Below, one piece after another: positions 21,601-29,791 of a stretch of 37,085 nt of DNA. Every line of letters begins with the position of its first letter. The stretch's first letter is position 1. Source of the stretch: Phanerochaete sordida (taxonomy: Eukaryota > Basidiomycota > Agaricomycetes > Polyporales > Phanerochaetaceae); the NCBI GenBank assembly GCA_019973155.2, contig BPQB01000149.1, positions 1 to 37,085 of the forward strand, in the 5' to 3' direction. Under the pieces are notes generated by a model. The model was not told the DNA's origin and made no database searches. It was given only the letters and a program-made list of their open reading frames with translations. The position numbers and the translations under genes are program-made.

Positions 21601-22041
21601 TCGCGAGCAGCGCCGCCGGCGCGTCGCCCCAGTGGCCGTCCATCGCGGCCTTTACGTCTGCGAGGAGCGTGACGCAGCGCTTCGCGAGGCGGAAGCACTC
21701 GCGCTTGTTGTTCTGCATGTCCTGCCGCGCCGTGTCAGCCCGCACGCGACGCCGCTCCCAGGCAGCAGCACACCTGGATCGTCTTGAATATCGCGAGCAG
21801 GATCGCGGACGCGGCGCGCACGGGCGGGAACGCGAGGAGGCCGGCGAGCTCGTGGGACGCCGTAGTCGCCGCGATGGCGATGGTGAGCGCGTTGTCGGCT
21901 GTGCACCGCTTGCGTATCGCGCGGAGGGGCATCCTGGGCGACTTGTGTGAGCAGAAGCAAGAAGCGTTACCTTGGGAATGTGTCCCGCGGGGCGCGGGAG
22001 GGTGATAGGGTCGTGTCAGGCACACCCGGCGATCCCATCAT
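18603..22041 (-). CDS. MLKL-like protein: four-helix bundle plus truncated pseudokinase lobe
   Basis: Fifteen exons on - (22041-21971, 21933-21774, 21721-21582, 21533-20930, 20878-20711, 20656-20619, 20572-20499, 20443-20358, 20308-20294, 20244-20047, 19990-19939, 19885-19285, 19233-19079, 19022-18701, 18654-18603) give 911 aa. Residues about 35-185 are helical and include Ala-Ser-Ala-Ile-Leu-Leu-X4-Lys-Thr-Ile-Gln-Asp-Met-Gln-X-Asn-Lys-Arg-Glu-Cys, typical of the fungal MLKL N-terminal-domain family. Residues 190-325 are Ser/Pro-rich and acidic. Residues about 326-420 resemble a kinase N-lobe, ending in His-Pro-Asn-Leu-Pro-Glu-Met-Ile-Gly-Tyr-Ser and Pro-Thr-Pro-Phe-Ile-Leu-Leu-Ala-Asn. The beta-3 lysine is missing (Leu-Met-Val-Pro-Tyr), and no HRD or DFG follows, so it is a pseudokinase fragment. 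The remainder is unassigned. Such four-helix domains in other fungi and animals disrupt membranes in programmed cell death; that role here is inference. Exon 1 and its 37-nt intron are less certain; the Met at 21932 is an alternative start. Confidence 0.78.
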
Positions 22042-22896
22042 GCACTAGCTCGCATTTCATCATCGGCGAAAAAATATGACAGAGGCCCTCGATTTCTTCA
22101 GCTTGTTATCCAAAGATTTTGCGATATACTGCAGCATCTCGTGATGATTTTTCTCGATCCACGAGATCCTGTACCAGTATCTTGAAGTGTTTTCTGTCAC
22201 ACCTTTCTGCTGACGAGTCAGCGAGCGCTTCAGAGGTGGGTACGAGAAGCGAAAGATGCTCACTTTGCTGAAGCGGCTTCGAACGCATCCTCAGAAGCCT
22301 GGGGTCTTGGTCATGTGGGAGAACATTGAGCCCACGAATTTATGAAGCTGGCCAGCTTGCCGAGATGGTCAAACGAATGATCAGGCAGGAGAAAAGATAG
22401 ACATTGTGCTCAGAAAGTCAGAATAAAATCAGGATATGGTCAAGATGAATTCAATAGAATGTCTCTGAGGCTGTTTTGTGACTACGAAATGTTGAAAACA
22501 GCGTTCACATCGAAGGAGAAAGTCAAGCCTCGATTTCTGGGAGACGAATTTCAGGCGGAGCCCGTGCTCGGTGATACCCGGGGGCATTGTGGCACCAAGA
22601 GAGCGCCCACCGCAGCCACGTCGACTTCGGCTCCATCCAAGGACCCGCGACAGAGACGAGAAAAATGTATTGCAACAGGAGTAACGTCCGCTTCTATCCA
22701 CGCTACAGAGAAGGCGTTTAAACGGGTATGTACATGTACGGCTTGCAGGAGTCGGGCGCCGGAGGGACATGCGGATGCTGGGGTCGATGCGAGAGAGAAA
22801 GTACAGACACACAAACAGAGGCGCAGAAACACAGGCGAAAAATGGGGGGTCGTAACAGGTCGTAAACGGGTCGTGAGCGGTCGTAACAGTCGTGGG
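22042..22896. other. AT-richer spacer between MLKL-like and kinase genes
   Basis: This is the upstream region of the MLKL-like gene and the 3' region of the kinase gene. It is noticeably less GC-rich than its surroundings. A - strand stretch at about 22060-22390 looks like broken coding sequence (listed separately). Otherwise I see only short open frames. Confidence 0.4.
22060..22390 (-). pseudogene. Possible decayed coding remnant, maybe of a four-helix MLKL-NTD-type protein
   Basis: On the - strand, short protein-like segments occur in shifting frames, interrupted by stops. Examples are a helical His-Leu-Gly-Lys-Leu-Ala-Ser-Phe-Ile segment (about 22360), a Lys-X2-Val-X-Asp-Leu-Val-Asp-Arg-Glu-Lys-Ser-Ser-Arg segment (about 22160) and an Ala-Glu-Glu-Ile-Glu-Gly-Leu-Cys segment after a stop (about 22090). 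Their order loosely recalls the last helices of fungal MLKL N-terminal domains, which end in a Lys-Ser-Ser-Arg-type turn. It lies directly upstream of the MLKL-like gene. The match is by eye and weak; chance open frames are a real alternative. Confidence 0.22.
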
Positions 22897-24950
22897 CTAT
22901 TTCGCGGGCGCGCCGAGGCTCTTGCGGTGCCGGCCCTTGTCCTTCGCGGGCGGCGAGAGCGAGCGCGCGCGGTGCGCGTCCGCGAACGCGCCCGCGCGCG
23001 ACGGGCGCACGCCGCAGTCGAGCGGCGCGACCTCGCCGCACTTGATGTGCGCGCGCATCCCGCAGTCGTCGCACTCGAGCAGCGGCTTCCACCCGAGCCG
23101 CTTCGCGCACACGTCGCACTTGCTCCCGAGCAGCGTGCTGCTGAACAGGAAGTCGAGCGGGCTCCACCCCGCCGCCTCCCCGCGCGTCGGCGACGCCGTC
23201 CCGCTCCGCGGCTCGTTGGTGGGGACGCCGCCGGTGCTTGCGCTCGCGCGCCGCCCGCCCGGGCGCAGCAGCGTGAAGCGGTGCACGAGCGGCACGACGG
23301 AGCTCGTGCGCACCGCGAACGTCGAGCCCTCGGTCGCGGCCGCGATGCTCACGTCGTCCTCTGCGTCGGGCGCGAACCCGGAGAGCGAGCCCGCGGTGTG
23401 GAACGAGTCGATCGTGATGAGCGAGTCCGTCGGCGTCGGGCCGTGCGCGCCGACCGCGCGGGGATGCGCCGCGAGGTCGTCGGAGCCGTTGGGGTGCTGC
23501 GCGGGGCGGATCGTCAGGATGGACGAGAGCGACGAGGGCTCAGCAGAGTGCGAGACGGGGTGCGAGCGGATGACGGTCGTGCTGTACTCGGAGTGCACGG
23601 ACGACGTGCTGTCGAGCAGCGGTCGGTCGCTGTCCTCGGCGTGATCTGTCGCGAGGCAAGGCGTGAGCGGCGGCACACACGGTGCACAGACGAGATACGC
23701 ACCGACGGCGGCGTCGCTCCAGACGCTGTGCACACCCTGGGTGCTGAGCCGCGAGAGCGCCTCCATGAGCTCGCTGTCGCTGTCCTCGCCGTCGCTCGAG
23801 TGCGTGTCGGCACTGGCCGCCGACGAGTCCGCGGCGTGCTTGATGTCGCGGCCGACGCCGACGCCGAAGCTCGGGATGCGCGGCGCAGCGCCCGGCCGGC
23901 GCATGCCCGTCATGAACTTGACGCTGCCGATGTTGTCGTCGGCCTCGGACGGGCGCGCGAGGACCTCGGCCTCGATGTCGCGGAGGCGCTCCAGGATGAG
24001 GCGCGTCGTGGGCCGGTCGTGCGGCTCCTCGGCGCAGCAGTCGAGCGCGAGCTGGACGAACGCAGGCGGGCAGCCGGGGCTCGCGAGCTTGCGCAGCTCC
24101 GCGGGGTCGATCGTGAACGAGGGCGCGTGCCGCTTGAAGGTGTGCTCGCTCGCGAGCTTGCGTGCGGCGATCTCGCAAAAGATGATGCCGAGCGAGAAGA
24201 TGTCCGTGGGCAGGTCGAACTCGTTGCCCATCAGGATCTCCGGCGACATATACGAGTCCGTGCCGCAGAACGTGAGCCTCTTGCTTTCCTCCTCGTTGCG
24301 GGCGGCGATGCGCGCAAAGCCAAAGTCCGTGATCTTCAGACGCCCGTTGGCCGTGACGAGCAGGTTCTCGCCCTTCAGGTCGCGGTGGATGCACTTCCGC
24401 GCGTGGAGGTAGGCCAGGGCGCGCGCGATGTCGGTCGCGAACGACAGGCGGAGCCGCCAGGGCATGGGCTTGTTCTTGTCATAGATGTAGTTCCGGAGGT
24501 TGCCGTTCTCGATGAATTCCGATATTATGAAGATGCGGCCGTCGGGGTCTGGGGCGCGCGAGAGACCGAGGTAGAGGACGACGTTCGGGTGCCGGGCCTC
24601 CCTGCGGCCGACAGTCAGCACACGGAGGACGCGTCAACGGCGCCCGACGCACTTCATGAGCCGCCATTCTCTCTCAAAGTACTTTGCAACATCATACTCT
24701 GTCGATGGGAGCACCTCCTTGATGGCTACGTCAATCCCGAGGTAGGTTCCTGGAGGTCGACTCAAATCACTGCCTCACGGTAGGCTGGCCGTCGTGCGTA
24801 CCTTTGTAGACGTTTCCAAAGGACCCAGAGCCCAGCTTCTTCCAGTTCCCCTTGATGTCCTGCGACACGCACGCTCAGCCGCAGCTCGGGGACGTGCAGC
24901 GGGAATATGCATACCTCGTAGGGAATAACGTCAAAGGCGTCCGAATGCAT
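22897..24950 (-). CDS. TKL/LISK-type protein kinase with atypical C-terminal C1 module
   Basis: Five exons on - (24950-24915, 24859-24802, 24749-24653, 24601-23703, 23645-22897) give 612 aa. The kinase domain fills residues about 13-280. It has glycine loop Gly-Ser-Gly-Ser-Phe-Gly (22-27), Val-Ala-Ile-Lys with K42, His-Arg-Asp-Leu-Lys-Gly-Glu-Asn (136-143), Asp-Phe-Gly (156-158) and Ser-Pro-Glu in place of Ala-Pro-Glu (183-185), so it should be active. The Phe-Ser-Leu-Gly-Ile-Ile-Phe-Cys-Glu-Ile segment is typical of the LIMK/TESK-like group expanded in mushrooms. Residues 290-520 are Ser/Thr-rich and probably disordered. Residues 540-574 form a C1-like zinc module: C540, C543, C555, C558, H563, C566, C574. 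The usual leading His is replaced by Leu. A lipid-responsive membrane role is possible but unproven. The last intron is 57 nt and frame-neutral. Its 3' end faces the 5' end of the MLKL-like gene. Confidence 0.88.
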
Positions 24951-25510
24951 GCTGCCGCGCGGTCCCAGCCAAACCAGTTGGCGCGATTAAAGTTGACTGA
25001 GTAGGGAAGTAACGAGAGACGAATGGGCCACCCGGCGAGGCTGAGGAGGGATGCAGGAGCGAACGAAGGCTGTCGGGGTTTTGGTAAGAGGGAAGATGGC
25101 GGTGCCCAGCCGCCTTGCCTTACGCTGACGTAGGCGCCGGCGCGTGAGACCCTCTCGTATTTTCGCGGCTTACGCTCTCCGTCGAGGCCGCTTACCAGTG
25201 ATACCAGACCGTCACGACATGGAAGAGGGGGAGTTGAGATATTTGTCGAAGGACACTGGAGAATTTTTAGGCCAAGCTTGCGCACGCCAGGCATCCTTGC
25301 GCGCCACACCTGCCGGCGGTCTTTGCAAAGCCCGCGAGCAGGCGACCAGTCTTTTTGTGCCAGCCTCACCGCTACCTCACAAATCACACAAAGAATCTCA
25401 TGCAGAGTAAAGAAGATCCATTGAAGAGGAAGTACAACATGTCCATATCCACAAGAGCGGCAGACCAGGTCCACCATTGAGCGCGCACACCGTCCATCGG
25501 CGCGGTGTGT
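24951..25510. other. Upstream region of the kinase gene
   Basis: No gene supported. It carries the kinase promoter on - and borders the telomere-like tract. I saw no clear TATA box. Confidence 0.4.
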
Positions 25511-25546
25511 CCTAATCCTAATCCTAATCCTAATCCTAATCCTAAC
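25511..25546. repeat. Telomere-like hexamer tract (CCTAAT)5 CCTAAC
   Basis: Five perfect CCTAAT units are followed by CCTAAC. On the - strand this reads as TTAGGA-type repeats, one base off the usual fungal telomere TTAGGG. It lies inside the window between genes, so it is interstitial. It marks the left boundary of the repeat-rich block 25547-26746. Possible origins are a retroelement tail, a healed break or a simple microsatellite. Confidence 0.85.
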
Positions 25547-26746
25547 CGTGAGCGAGCGCGGACCAGTCAGGGGTCCGGAGGGGCGGCGGCGAGCCGGCTT
25601 GAGTGCGGACCGCGAGGCGGGACCGAGTGTGCCAAGAGCGGGGGCACGAGACTAGCGAGGCGAAGAGCGTGTGCGAGAGCAAGTCGAAGAGCGGGCGAAG
25701 AGCGAAGAGTCGACGAGAGTGAGACCGAGAGTCGAGAGCAGCGAGAAGCGAGTCAGCGAGATAGCAAGAGTCATGCTAGAGTGTCGTAGGCTGCGCGAGC
25801 AGTGCTTGTGGTGTCCGGGCGATGTGCTGCCAGGAGAGCGTGGTCCGGCGGTGTGCTGCCAGATGCGTGTGGTGTCCGGGTGTTGTGCTACCAGGAGAGC
25901 GAGTGGGATTGGCGTTGTGCTGCCGAGAAGCATGTGTACACAAGTGGTGTGCGCCCAGGAGAGCGAGCGAGTTCGGCGTTGCGCGAGAGGGGCGGGGACG
26001 AGCGGAGTCTAGCGAAGAAGTTAGACCAGCTCGAAGCGTCAAGGAGAGCGAAGCGCGTACCGTACCAGAGTCTGTGTCGCTGGCGGGTGCCAGGTCACCC
26101 CCTGCTAAGTCGCGGCGATGCCGAGCGACGATGGAGGAAAGTCTGTGGAAGACAGTCAGTGGAGCGTGGCAGCGAAGGCAGAAGGGAACGTACCTCGAAG
26201 AGCGCGGGAGGCTGAGACGAGTCCAGCTCGTGTGTATCCTATGTGCCAGAGGCGAGGCGAGGCTGGGTTCGAAAAATTAGCACAAGGAACGATGAGGGAG
26301 ACGAAAGACTTACCTCGAGAGAGCCGATGTATTCGCTAGTCCAGGTAGAGTGCGGGGTAGTAGTGCTTGTGAACAGCCTTGAGGGTGGCTGCGGGTATCG
26401 AAGATGCGCGGAAGTGCGCGCAGATGACGTCCTCGTCAGGACGTTGAGATGGCAGAGATATACTGAGACGTGGAGACAAATCCAGAAGGGGAATACCGAA
26501 GATGATACCGAAGATGAAAGAGACCGAGGCTATCCGAACCGAGGCTATCCAAGACCGAGTCGTGTTGTGTCTTCAAAAATCTTCTGGAGTCGTAGATCGT
26601 GCTGAAATCGTGCTTGAAATCGTGCTTGAAATTCGTAGATGTCGAAGAGTCGTGTTTGCCGAAGTCGTGATGATGTAGATTAGAAAACCTTGCCGTTGTT
26701 CTTGCGAGCCATCTTGCAGTCACCGCCCTCCCTTGCGCGCGTCTCC
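25547..26746. repeat. Repeat-rich, purine-biased non-coding block
   Basis: The block has degenerate short repeats throughout. At 25800-25980 a unit built around GTGCTGCCAGGAGAGCG recurs about four times with substitutions. At 26495-26550 there are duplicates of ATACCGAAGATGA and of CCGAGGCTATCC. At 26601-26635 GAAATCGTGCTT is repeated. Open frames are short and repetitive and match no family I know. No terminal inverted repeats, LTRs or RT motifs were recognised. It could be a non-autonomous or decayed mobile element, or satellite-like DNA downstream of the small - strand gene. Confidence 0.4.
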
Positions 26747-27671
26747 CTAAACCAACCAGCCCTCGTCGTCGTCCTGCTCTCCATGTCCCCGCTCAGAAGC
26801 ATGTGACGCCCTGAGCTGCTCGAACAGAACGTTCCAAGGGACGCGGATGTGAGCCGCCTTGCCTTTGGACGCAGCTCCGTTGGCCACCGGAGCTGCGGCC
26901 GAAGGTACGGCCTCCTCCGCCATGGCGGCCTTGGAGGCCTCGGCAGCTGGGACGTGAAGACCGGGAGGGAAGGATGGTGCTGGTGCGGGTGCTGGGACGT
27001 AAGGCGGAGGCGGCGGCGTCGACACGTACAGCGCTGACATTAGCTGTACGAGCTGCGACATCGTGATGGGTGGTGGTGGTGGTGGGGGTGTCGATACGTA
27101 CAGCGCTGACATTAGCTGTACGAGCTGCGACATGTTGTTGTCAAAGCTAGAGTCGTCCATGTCGAAGTCGGAATCAAGGTCGACGCTGTTGTCCTTGTCG
27201 ATGTCGACGTCCATTGCCTCGTCCTGAACGTGTCAGATCACGTCAAAACGCAAAAGACGGGAAAGACTCACAAAGCTAACGAAGATTGGGGCTGGCCTTG
27301 CGCGACGAGGGAGAGAGCACTGTGACGATGTGAGCAACTGCGAAAAACGCAAAAGCGATACGAGAACGCACCAAAGAGCGAGTCAGACTCCGAATGGTTG
27401 TTGACTCGACAGCCTTGCGCTTTGGCGACTGATCCGTCCCGCGGTAGTCGCCGACATCCTCCTGGATCTTCTCCCGACAGTCGCGTTCCTCCGCCCGCTC
27501 ATTCGCGAAATTGAGCTTGAACGACTTGGCTGCGACCGCTTGTGCCCGAATGCGTCGGTGGGCGCGAACGAGGTACTTGTGTTCGGGCTTGACGTCGCGT
27601 GTCGAGGGCGAGCCGGGGAAGCGAGGCTTGCGGACGAGCGGGATTGAGGGCGGTGAGCGTGAGGGCATCAT
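26747..27671 (-). CDS. Unknown small protein with basic N-terminus and acidic/proline-rich C-terminus
   Basis: Three exons on - (27671-27372, 27319-27272, 27223-26747), both introns between codons, give 274 aa. Residues 1-100 are basic with a helical stretch (Lys-Tyr-Leu-Val-Arg-Ala-His-Arg-Arg-Ile-Arg). Exon 2 encodes a Leu-Pro-Arg-Arg-Ala-Arg-Pro-Ala-Pro-Ile-Phe-Val segment. Exon 3 starts with an acidic Met-Asp-Val-Asp-Ile-Asp run. A 24-residue unit (Met-Ser-Gln-Leu-Val-Gln-Leu-Met-Ser-Ala-Leu-Tyr plus a proline run) occurs twice because of a 72-bp tandem duplication, and the protein ends Asp-Glu-Gly-Trp-Leu-Val. No known domain, signal peptide or membrane segment. The first two codons are both Met. 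It is preceded by a TATAAA box about 130 bp upstream. Function unknown. Confidence 0.65.
27024..27133. repeat. Direct repeat of 38 bp with 72-bp period inside a coding exon
   Basis: The 38 bases at 27024-27061 recur exactly at 27096-27133, giving a 72-bp period. The intervening sequence encodes the proline run and differs slightly between copies. Because 72 is a multiple of three, the duplication keeps the frame of the - strand gene and doubles a 24-residue unit. Confidence 0.9.
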
Positions 27672-28383
27672 CGTGAAAGACAGTATGCGATCAAGGAAGC
27701 GGGTGTATGCGCCGCAGGCGCAGACGAGGGGGATGGGGGAGCGGGGACATGGTCGTGAGAATGCAAGTAGGTGGGGGCGAAGAACAGTCTGGCCTGGGGT
27801 TTATAACTCGCTGAGCTTGTTGATTCTCGTTAAACATGCTCACGTCATACCGCGACTGCCATCAATCCTCTGACAGAGCGGGCGGTTGTTGTCCCTCGCG
27901 GCTGAGCGCCTACGCGCGGCGGGGCTGCCGGCCGGCCTCGGAACCCCCTTTTGTGGTGCGTTGCGATTACCAGACTCCGGCGCTGCCCAACACGCCACTC
28001 ACATCCCTGCACCGCGACAGCATTCTCGCCCTCACTAGGGCTCGGGACTCACTCGTCCACGGGAGCTCCTCTCGCTCACCGCTTTTGCTTTGATCACGCT
28101 GCTAGTAGCCTTGCAGATTTCTGTCTGTTTTGCCCTGGCAATATATCATCCATATCTTTTGTACTAGCACACAGAGTGGCCGTCACAGCCCGCGCCTGAC
28201 ACCTCCTACAGGGGCTGCAACTACCAAGTATGACCCCGCGCTGCAGTATGTGTCTCACTCGCCCCACGTAAGCCCGACCCAGCCAACACCAACATGCGTG
28301 CTCGCTGCCACTCGCCTGGCAGCTCTTACGTACCAAGTCCCGGAACGTCCTCTCTGCTACCCCGCCAGCCTGCCAGATGCACG
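27672..28383. other. Divergent promoter region
   Basis: This lies between the - strand gene starting at 27671 and the + strand ORF at 28473. It contains the - strand TATA box at 27800-27805 and reaches up to the + strand TATA box at 28384. No gene is supported; the open frames are short. Confidence 0.45.
27800..27805 (-). promoter_or_regulatory. TATAAA box of the small - strand gene
   Basis: TATAAA on the - strand lies 129 bp before the ATG at 27671, with pyrimidine-rich sequence between. It is the best promoter signal for that gene. Confidence 0.45.
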
Positions 28384-28390
28384 TATATAA
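28384..28390 (+). promoter_or_regulatory. TATATAA box upstream of ORF 28473
   Basis: A perfect TATATAA stands 83 bp before the ATG at 28473. Transcription would begin near 28415, so the earlier in-frame ATG at 28377 would be outside the message. This decides the start chosen for the ORF. Confidence 0.55.
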
Positions 28391-28472
28391 GCCCACTGGC
28401 CACACACGGCGTGTGACACTGCCCGCAATTCTCATCTGCCTCCCTCCTCACATAACCTTCAACGCTACCGCA

Positions 28473-29510
28473 ATGGAGTTGGGGCAAGCTGAAGCAGCTT
28501 TGCATCACCACGCGCCGCTGGGTATTGCATCTGGCCGCCGTCGCCTCCAGCGCGCTGACCCTCCGACCCTAGACGCAGTTCAGTCCGATTGGAGCGACAC
28601 TGACAGCGAACGCACCGTCACTCCGGCACTGCACTGGCAGTCACTGGCCCTACAACGTGTGCGCAACACTCTACGCCGTGCACAGTCACTGGCAACCCGT
28701 GCAACGGCGGATGACGACCTTCGCCCGCCCACGCGAGGGAGAAACCGCACTCGCTCCGTCTCCACGTGCGGCAATGGTAGGGCGCCTGCCGGCCCGGACC
28801 CGCGCCAGAGTCGGACGCCCCGACGCCCGTCACCCCCGCCCTTCGACCCTTTCTTGGCATGGGGCGTTGCCGCCAGCGCATCACGTGCGACGCACCCCGC
28901 CTCGACGCCGACTGACGTCTTCACTGACGCATCTCACGCGCCGCAAGACGACCGCCCGTTTCTGTGGCAACTGGACAGCAGGACGTCCCTCAACGTGCGT
29001 TCCCCGACCACGTCGTACGCCGAACAGTGCGGCACCCACCATGGATCGTCTCTTGCATCGCTAACGATGTCTCCCTCGTCGCCGTCCTCCCAAGGCAGCT
29101 GCCAGGCTCTCCTCGCCAATACCGCCAACAGGGATGCCATGCGGCATCCCTGCACCATCGTGTACGTCACGGAAGCCCTCACGGCACACACGCCGCTCGA
29201 TGTAAGAGTACTTAGCATCGCGCGCATGCCGCGCGAGCCCTTACGGCTGGGCTCCACTATCTCCGTGTTCTCCGAAAATGGCAGGTACATTGGCATCTCC
29301 CGCCCGATCCGGTCGATACGCTTCACGGACAAGCGGTGGGTCGAGCTCGGTCTAGAGCCAGCGTCAACTGACAGCGCTGCGGTGTTTCTGGCTGTCCCGT
29401 ACCGGCCGCAGTGGTGTTCCCTCCCTTGGCTAGCCGCCGTCGCCTTCTTCTTCGCGCTCCCCTTCTTGCCTGCTGCTCGCCCCGAGCCTTCCCTCATGCT
29501 CTCCTGCTGA
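28473..29510 (+). CDS. Unknown 345-aa ORF, host gene or extra 5' ORF of the LINE
   Basis: An uninterrupted frame encodes 345 aa. Residues about 1-150 are Arg/Pro/Ser-rich and probably disordered (for example a Trp-Ser-Asp-Thr-Asp-Ser-Glu-Arg stretch). From about 225 to 315 the sequence looks folded, with alternating hydrophobic residues (Cys-Thr-Ile-Val-Tyr-Val-Thr-Glu, Gly-Ser-Thr-Ile-Ser-Val-Phe). A single strongly hydrophobic segment lies close to the C-terminus (Leu-Ala-Ala-Val-Ala-Phe-Phe-Phe-Ala-Leu-Pro-Phe-Leu), suggesting a tail anchor. No known family recognised. It is collinear with the LINE ORFs, 281 bp upstream of ORF1, and its codon use is less GC3-extreme than nearby host genes, as in the LINE. 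It may therefore be LINE-encoded. Start chosen from the TATA box at 28384. Confidence 0.5.
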   Translation: MELGQAEAALHHHAPLGIASGRRRLQRADPPTLDAVQSDWSDTDSERTVTPALHWQSLALQRVRNTLRRAQSLATRATADDDLRPPTRGRNRTRSVSTCGNGRAPAGPDPRQSRTPRRPSPPPFDPFLAWGVAASASRATHPASTPTDVFTDASHAPQDDRPFLWQLDSRTSLNVRSPTTSYAEQCGTHHGSSLASLTMSPSSPSSQGSCQALLANTANRDAMRHPCTIVYVTEALTAHTPLDVRVLSIARMPREPLRLGSTISVFSENGRYIGISRPIRSIRFTDKRWVELGLEPASTDSAAVFLAVPYRPQWCSLPWLAAVAFFFALPFLPAARPEPSLMLSC

Positions 29511-29791
29511 CAACGCTCGCGACCGCCACCACGCAGCCATCTCCACCGTCGCCCCTTCTTGATTGCGTCTACCACACGCGTCCCGTTACCTAGGCCCTCA
29601 CCACGCACGTTCCTCCAATCTTGCCACCGCACCCGTGCCCAAGAGGCACTCCGATTTCTTGCAACCGACTCCCGGGTATTCCACAGGCTCGATTCAGCCC
29701 TTGCTCGTGCGGCGTACAGACGGCGCGCTGATCACATGGCCGAGTCCCTCAAAAACCGCCCCGCCAACTCCCGTGCTCGCCATTCCGCAAC
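29511..29791. other. Spacer or 5' UTR before LINE ORF1
   Basis: It contains no supported gene. It is C-rich and separates the 345-aa ORF from ORF1, with a length similar to the ORF1-ORF2 spacer. Confidence 0.4.

Noticed and set aside
22459..24783. 774-codon open frame on + opposite the kinase gene
   Set aside because: It is antisense to well-defined kinase exons and introns and is Arg/Ala/Val-rich low-complexity, a by-product of high GC3 on the other strand.
26255..26280. GGTTCGAAA resembling a tRNA B box
   Set aside because: No matching A box, acceptor stem or anticodon arm upstream.
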